DNA of 64,000 nt, from contig NZ_CP014304.1 in NCBI RefSeq assembly GCF_001562275.1, positions 1,550,001-1,614,000 on the forward strand, given 5' to 3'. Below are positions 59,716 through 64,000 of the stretch, piece after piece. The DNA is from Hymenobacter sp. PAMC 26628. Lineage in GTDB: Bacteria; Bacteroidota; Bacteroidia; Cytophagales; Hymenobacteraceae. A model generated the notes under the pieces. It saw nothing but the letters and a program-made list of their open reading frames with translations, was not told the origin of the DNA and made no database searches. The stretch's first letter is position 1. Every line of letters begins with the position of its first letter. The position numbers and the translations under genes were made by a program.

Positions 59716-60693
59716 TTGCTCTGTTGCGGGCATTACGCCGGTTGTTATGCTGCCCGAACCACCGCTTTCAACGCGCTTTCGCCCGCCCCCCCCGCGGGGC
59801 CAGCAGCGGGGGCCCCCGCTGCGCCCGTGCTGCCCCGGGTGGTGGGGGCCGCGGTGTTCCGGGCCGGGCTATTGCTGGCCGGCGTAGCCTCGGCCGCGGT
59901 GGGGCTGAAGGGGTTTCTGCTGCCCAACGGCTTCATTGACGGGGGCGTGACGGGCATAGCGCTGCTGGCTAGCCAGCTGACGCACATCTCGTTGTCGCTA
60001 CTGATTGTGGTCATCAACGTGCCGTTTGTGCTGCTGGGCTACCGCCAGCTCGGGGGCCCGTTTGCGGCGCGCACGCTGGCGGCCATCCTGGCGCTGGCGG
60101 GGGCCGTGGCGGTGGTGTCGGTGCCGCCCCTCACGCACGACAAATTGCTGATTGCCGTGTTCGGGGGCTTTTTCCTCGGGGCCGGCTCGGGGCTGGCCAT
60201 GCGCGGCGGGGGCGTGCTCGACGGCACCGAAATCCTGGCCGTGTACCTCACCCGCAAGCTGCCCGCGTCCATCGGCGACATTGTCCTGATTATCAACGTA
60301 ATAATTTTTGGGGTGGCGGCCTGGCTGCTGTCGGTCGAAACGGCGCTGTACTCCGTCCTGGCCTACCTGGCGGCGGCCAAAACCGTGGATTTCGTGCTGG
60401 TGGGCATCGAAGAATACATCGGCCTGACCGTCATCTCGTTCCACAGCCCCGAAATCCGCCGGTTCATCACCGAGCGCCTGCACCGCGGCGCCACCGTCTA
60501 CGAAGTTACCCAGGGCTACGGCTCGCACGGGGCCCAGTACCTGAAAGTAGAAGCCATTTTCACGGTCATCACGCGCTTGGAAATCATGACGTTGACTGAC
60601 GAAATCAATAAAATTGACCCCCGCGCTTTCATCGTGCAGCACAGCGTGAACGACATCAAGGGCGGGCTGATAAAGAAGCGCGCCTTGCACTAG
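59716..60693 (+). CDS. YitT family membrane protein (DUF161 + DUF2179)
   Basis: Up to 325 aa. Five to six membrane helices (VGLKGFLLPNGFIDGGVTGIA is the family entry motif, then LIVVINVPFVLLGYRQLGG, LIAVFGGFFLGAGSGLAMRGG, GTEILAVYLTRK) and a C-terminal cytosolic DUF2179 domain (GATVYEVTQGYGSHG, EAIFTVITRLEIMTL, FIVQHSVNDIKGG). Transport substrate unknown. The start is uncertain: TTG 59716 gives an Ala/Pro-rich lead, and GTG near 59840 is also possible. Confidence 0.88.
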   Translation: MLCCGHYAGCYAARTTAFNALSPAPPAGPAAGAPAAPVLPRVVGAAVFRAGLLLAGVASAAVGLKGFLLPNGFIDGGVTGIALLASQLTHISLSLLIVVINVPFVLLGYRQLGGPFAARTLAAILALAGAVAVVSVPPLTHDKLLIAVFGGFFLGAGSGLAMRGGGVLDGTEILAVYLTRKLPASIGDIVLIINVIIFGVAAWLLSVETALYSVLAYLAAAKTVDFVLVGIEEYIGLTVISFHSPEIRRFITERLHRGATVYEVTQGYGSHGAQYLKVEAIFTVITRLEIMTLTDEINKIDPRAFIVQHSVNDIKGGLIKKRALH

Positions 60694-60739
60694 GTGATTT
60701 TGGTAAGATTAGAGATAGAGACAATTGAACGTCAAAGCC

Positions 60740-60842
60740 TTAGGTCGTCGTGCTGAGCCTGTCGAAGCATCTCTCCCGCAGCGGTAATTATTGACTAGTA
60801 AGTGGGCGAGATGCTTCGGCTTCGCTCAGCACGACGGCCTAA
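60740..60842. repeat. Dispersed palindromic repeat, copy 12
   Basis: TAGGTCGTCGTGCTGAGCCTGTCGAAGCATCTC facing GAGATGCTTCGGCTTCGCTCAGCACGACGGCCTA. The CATGC of other copies is CGTGC here on both arms, a compensated change. Confidence 0.85.
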
Positions 60843-60913
60843 TTTTCTGCATGAAGGCCTACGAAAAAACTAGCTTCACTAACACCCAACACTTCCCAAC
60901 CAGCAGATTACCA

Positions 60914-63900
60914 ATGGAAAGATGGCATCGTTTTCTGGGGGTGCGGCCGGGCGAGATGAAAGCCGTGGGGCTGTTTGCTGCCCATAATTTCTTGCTGGGC
61001 ACGGGCACCATCCTTGTGTACGTGGCGGCCACGGTGCTGCTGCTCGCGTACGACCCGGTGCGCACCCTGCCGCTGGCCTACGGCGTGGGGGCCCTGGCGA
61101 CGCTGGCGGTGGGCGGGCTGTACGCGCGCTGCGAGCACCACTGGGCGCTGCAGCGGCTGGCGGGGCGGGCGCTGGCGGCGGCGGCCGTGCTGGTGCTGGT
61201 GCTGGGGGCCCTGCTGTGGTGGGGCCCCACGGTGGGGGTGGCAGTGGCCATCATGGCGGGCTACCGGCTGATTTATCTGCTGACGAGCCTGGAGTTTTGG
61301 GGGATGTCGGCCGTGGTGTTCAACGTGCGGCAGGGGCGGCGGCTGTTCGGCGTCATCAGCGCCGGCGACCTGCCGGCCAAAGCCCTGGGGGCCGGGCTGG
61401 CCGTATTTGTTCACGCCCAGCACGCCCTGTACGGGCTGCTGCTCACGGCCTTCGCCGCCTACCTGCTGGCGCTGGTGGTGCAGCGGGCCACGTTCCGGGC
61501 GCAGGCGGCGGCCCACCCGAGGCCCCGGGCCGCCGAAGAAGCGCACGTGCCCGGGGCCCCGGCGGCCAAAACTAGTCCGCTGGTGCAGGCCTTGGGCCTC
61601 AGCCTGCTAGCCCTGGCCGCGGCGGCGGTGGGGGTGGAGTACCTGTTTTTGGTGAATGTGAAGTACAAGTTTCAGGCCCAGGGCCCCGTGCTGCAGTACG
61701 TGGGGGGCGTGCTGGTGCTCACCTACCTGCTGGCCACGGGCCTCAAGCTGCTGTTTGCGCGCCACGGCCTCGATTGGCTGGGGGTGCGCCGGGCGCTGCT
61801 GGTGCTGCCGCTGGCGGCGCTGGCGGGCATCGGCCTGTTTGGGGGGCTGCGGGCGGCCCACGCGGGGCCGTCTGCGCAGCTGGCGTATTTCTGCGGGCTG
61901 TACTTGGGGCTGGAAGTGCTGCGCCGGGCCGTGTTCGAGCCCGTGTTTCTGGTGCTGTTTCAGCCCTTGTCGCCGCCCGCGCGCCTGGCCGGCCACACGC
62001 AGGCCAAGGGCTTTTATGAGCCGCTGGGCCTGGGCCTGGGGGCCCTGCTGCTGCTGGTGCTGCCCCGGGCCGCGGCGCTGGGCCAGTGGCTGCCGCTGGC
62101 CTGGATGGCCGCGCTGCTGCTGGGGGCCCTAGTGCTGCTGCAACGCGCTTACGGCCACTACCTCAACGAGCTGCGGGCCACGCTGGGCCTGCGTTTTGCC
62201 GAACGGCCGGGGGCCGCCGGGGCCCCGGTAGGCGCGGGGCGCGACGGGGAGGATGCGGGCCCCGCGCCCAGCAGCTCCGACGCCCAAGCGCCCGCCCCCG
62301 ACGCGGCGCTGCAAGCCCTCGCCCACCTCCAGTACGCCGGGCCCGAGGCCCTGGCCCGCCACGCCGAGGCGCTGCTCGGCCACCCCGACGGCCGGGTGCG
62401 CGGCCGGGCCCTGGCCCTGCTGGGCCCCCGCGCCGACGCTGCCCTGCTCTGCCGCCGTGCCCTGGCCGACCCCGACCCCGCGCTGCGCGAGCTGGCCGCC
62501 CACCTGGCCGGCCCGCACCCGGTGGCCGATGCCTTGCTCGACCACCCCGACTGGCCCGCCCGCCAGGGGGCCCTGCGCGGCCGCCTCGAAGCCGCCCCGG
62601 CCGACGCCCGTGCCCGCGCCAGCCTGGCCACGCTGGCCGCCGACCCCCGGCCCGACGCGCGCCTGGCCCTGCTCGCGCTGGTGGCGTTCCTAGAGCCCGC
62701 GCATCAGGCGCAGGTGGTGGTGGCCGGCCTGCGGGGCCCCGGCCCGGAGCTGGTGGCCGCCGCCGTGCGGGCGGCCGCGGTGGCGCCCACGCCCGCCGTG
62801 CTGGCGCAGCTCGTGGCCCTGCTGCACACCACAGCAGTGCAGGCGCTGGCGGCAACGGCCCTGGCCGGGGCCGGCACCGCTGCTTTGCCCGTGCTGCGCG
62901 ACGTGCTGGCGCGTGAGACCGACGGGCGGCGCTTGCAGCGCGTGGCGCAGGCCTGCGCCCACCAGGGCACGCCCGGGGCCCGGCAGCTGCTGGTGGCCAC
63001 GGCCCGGGGCCCCCACTTGCCAGGGCGTGCCGCTGCGCTGCGGGCCCTCACCGGCTTCGCCTCCGAGCTGGCCGATGCGCCCGTCTTTCAGCACTTGGTG
63101 GAAGAGGAGCTGCGCTTTGCCCAGCACCTGCTGCACGGCATGGCCGCGGCCGATACCGAGCTGCGGGCCGCCCTGCGCTACGAGCTGCGCAAGGGCCAGC
63201 AGCGCCTGTTTGGGGCCCTGGCGCAGCTTTACGAGCGTCAGCCCATCCTCGACGCGCAGCGCGGGGCGGCCCACACCGCCGGCGAGCGGCAGGCCAACGC
63301 CCTCGAAATGCTTGATAACCTGCTGCCCCGGCCGCTCTACCAGGGCCTGCAAGCCATGCTCGATGCGGGCCGCCTGCGCGACAAAGTGCTGGTATTCGAC
63401 GGCCTGCTGGGGCCCCCCACGGCCACCGAAACCCTCCCGGCCATGGTGGTGCGCCGGGGCTTGGGCGCGTTTTCGGCCTGGACGGTGGGCGTGGCCCTGC
63501 GCCGCTGGCACCCCCAGCTGGCCACCGTGGCCCACCTCTACCCGCACCTGCTGGCCGAGGGCCTGCTGATTCAGGAAAGCGCCCGGGCCCTGCTGCGCCA
63601 ATTGCCGGTGCTGCGCCCCGCCGCTTACGATGTATTGCTCGCCGAATTTCCCGACGTTGCCGCCCTGCCCATGACCTCCTCCCCCGAATCCTCCCCGTCG
63701 CCCTGCACCTCGGCGCTCGCGCGCGTGCGCCTGCTCAAAGGCACCGCGCTGTTTGCCCAAACGCCCGAAAACATTCTGACCACCATCGAGCCCATTATGC
63801 GGGAAATGGCCTTTGCGCCGGGCCAGGAAATCTTTGCCAAGGGCAGCCTGGGCACCTCGCTCTTCATTGTGTGCGCCGGCGAGGTGGGTATTTTCGACGG

Positions 63901-64000
63901 GCCCCGGCAGCTGGCTACCTTCCGCCAAGGCGACTTTTTTGGCGAGCTGGCCCTGCTCGACGCCGAGGCCCGCTCGGCCTCCGCCGTGGCCCAGGGCCCC
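60914..64000 (+). CDS. ATP/ADP-translocase-like membrane protein with HEAT repeats and cyclic-nucleotide-binding domain (3' end outside window)
   Basis: At least 1029 aa in one open frame from ATG 60914 to the window end. Residues ~1-430 hold about 11-12 hydrophobic helices in the manner of NTT/Npt or MFS carriers (MKAVGLFAAHNFLLGTGTIL, IYLLTSLEFWGMSAVVFNVR, QAKGFYEPLGLGLGALLLLV). Residues ~440-900 are Ala/Leu-rich HEAT-like repeats (EALARHAEALLGHPDGRVRG). The last ~110 visible residues are a cNMP-binding domain with FFGELALLDAEARSASA (phosphate-binding cassette). Proteins of this layout occur in Bacteroidota, as I recall; function unknown, perhaps nucleotide uptake under second-messenger control. 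Confidence 0.85.
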   Translation, partial: MERWHRFLGVRPGEMKAVGLFAAHNFLLGTGTILVYVAATVLLLAYDPVRTLPLAYGVGALATLAVGGLYARCEHHWALQRLAGRALAAAAVLVLVLGALLWWGPTVGVAVAIMAGYRLIYLLTSLEFWGMSAVVFNVRQGRRLFGVISAGDLPAKALGAGLAVFVHAQHALYGLLLTAFAAYLLALVVQRATFRAQAAAHPRPRAAEEAHVPGAPAAKTSPLVQALGLSLLALAAAAVGVEYLFLVNVKYKFQAQGPVLQYVGGVLVLTYLLATGLKLLFARHGLDWLGVRRALLVLPLAALAGIGLFGGLRAAHAGPSAQLAYFCGLYLGLEVLRRAVFEPVFLVLFQPLSPPARLAGHTQAKGFYEPLGLGLGALLLLVLPRAAALGQWLPLAWMAALLLGALVLLQRAYGHYLNELRATLGLRFAERPGAAGAPVGAGRDGEDAGPAPSSSDAQAPAPDAALQALAHLQYAGPEALARHAEALLGHPDGRVRGRALALLGPRADAALLCRRALADPDPALRELAAHLAGPHPVADALLDHPDWPARQGALRGRLEAAPADARARASLATLAADPRPDARLALLALVAFLEPAHQAQVVVAGLRGPGPELVAAAVRAAAVAPTPAVLAQLVALLHTTAVQALAATALAGAGTAALPVLRDVLARETDGRRLQRVAQACAHQGTPGARQLLVATARGPHLPGRAAALRALTGFASELADAPVFQHLVEEELRFAQHLLHGMAAADTELRAALRYELRKGQQRLFGALAQLYERQPILDAQRGAAHTAGERQANALEMLDNLLPRPLYQGLQAMLDAGRLRDKVLVFDGLLGPPTATETLPAMVVRRGLGAFSAWTVGVALRRWHPQLATVAHLYPHLLAEGLLIQESARALLRQLPVLRPAAYDVLLAEFPDVAALPMTSSPESSPSPCTSALARVRLLKGTALFAQTPENILTTIEPIMREMAFAPGQEIFAKGSLGTSLFIVCAGEVGIFDGPRQLATFRQGDFFGELALLDAEARSASAVAQGP

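Noticed and set aside
389..60842. Palindromic repeats as CRISPR or integron elements
   Set aside because: Copies are far apart, lie singly in gaps, are self-complementary and have no spacer pattern or cas/intI genes.

Overview
The window looks like chromosome of a high-GC member of the Bacteroidota, most likely Hymenobacter or a close relative. This is inferred from the kinds of genes (fused UreAB, a heavy-metal RND pump fused to its outer-membrane channel, an N-acyl-ornithine carbamoyltransferase-type arginine pathway), from promoter-like TTG/TAnnTTTG boxes, from the many GGGGCCC strings, and from a dispersed ~110-bp palindrome (core GTCATGCTGAGC..GAAGCATCTC) in many gaps between genes. No rRNA, tRNA or CRISPR array was seen.

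Layout. 1-6.5 kb: urease locus on the minus strand (ureH-like nickel permease, ureAB, ureC, ureF, start of ureG). The ureAB-ureC gap holds two AT-rich hypothetical genes, an orphan HicB-like gene and decayed copies of the ureAB 3' end and ureC 5' end. 6.9-13.4 kb: plus-strand heavy-metal efflux operon (small lipoprotein, CzcA/CusA-TolC fusion, membrane fusion protein). 13.5-22 kb: secreted protein, DUF983, Gfo/Idh/MocA oxidoreductase, TPR protein, a GH63-like glucosidase divergent from a periplasmic trehalase. 22-37 kb: a minus-strand pectin/galacturonate locus ordered from outside to inside the cell. The intracellular part (uxaB, uxaA, uxaC, kdgK, kdgA, hexuronate MFS) is intact. The extracellular part (CE12-GH28, GH105, PL10) is wrecked by an IS5-family and an IS481-family insertion, two frameshifts, an amber codon, truncations and a possible lost start codon.

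37-52.4 kb: a complete arginine/carbamoyl phosphate set. On the minus strand: GNAT, argG, argC, argD, carA, carB and argF', with a lone hypothetical gene in four successive gaps. On the plus strand, divergent: argB-argE-argH. 52.5-55.6 kb: MocA-like nucleotidyltransferase, Old Yellow Enzyme and XdhC-like protein (molybdoenzyme maturation). 55.7-57.4 kb: AT-rich stretch with an AraC-like remnant and three small reading frames that all end in or near the peptide HNPP. It is followed by a TPR histidine kinase (57.5 kb), a YitT protein, and a long ATP/ADP-translocase-like, HEAT-repeat and cyclic-nucleotide-binding protein that runs off the end.

Most worth following up: the HNPP peptide cluster next to the orphan kinase; hypothetical cargo genes sitting in operon gaps of the ure and arg loci, two of them between inverted arms of the palindrome; and the fused CE12-GH28 gene cut at its domain junction by an IS.
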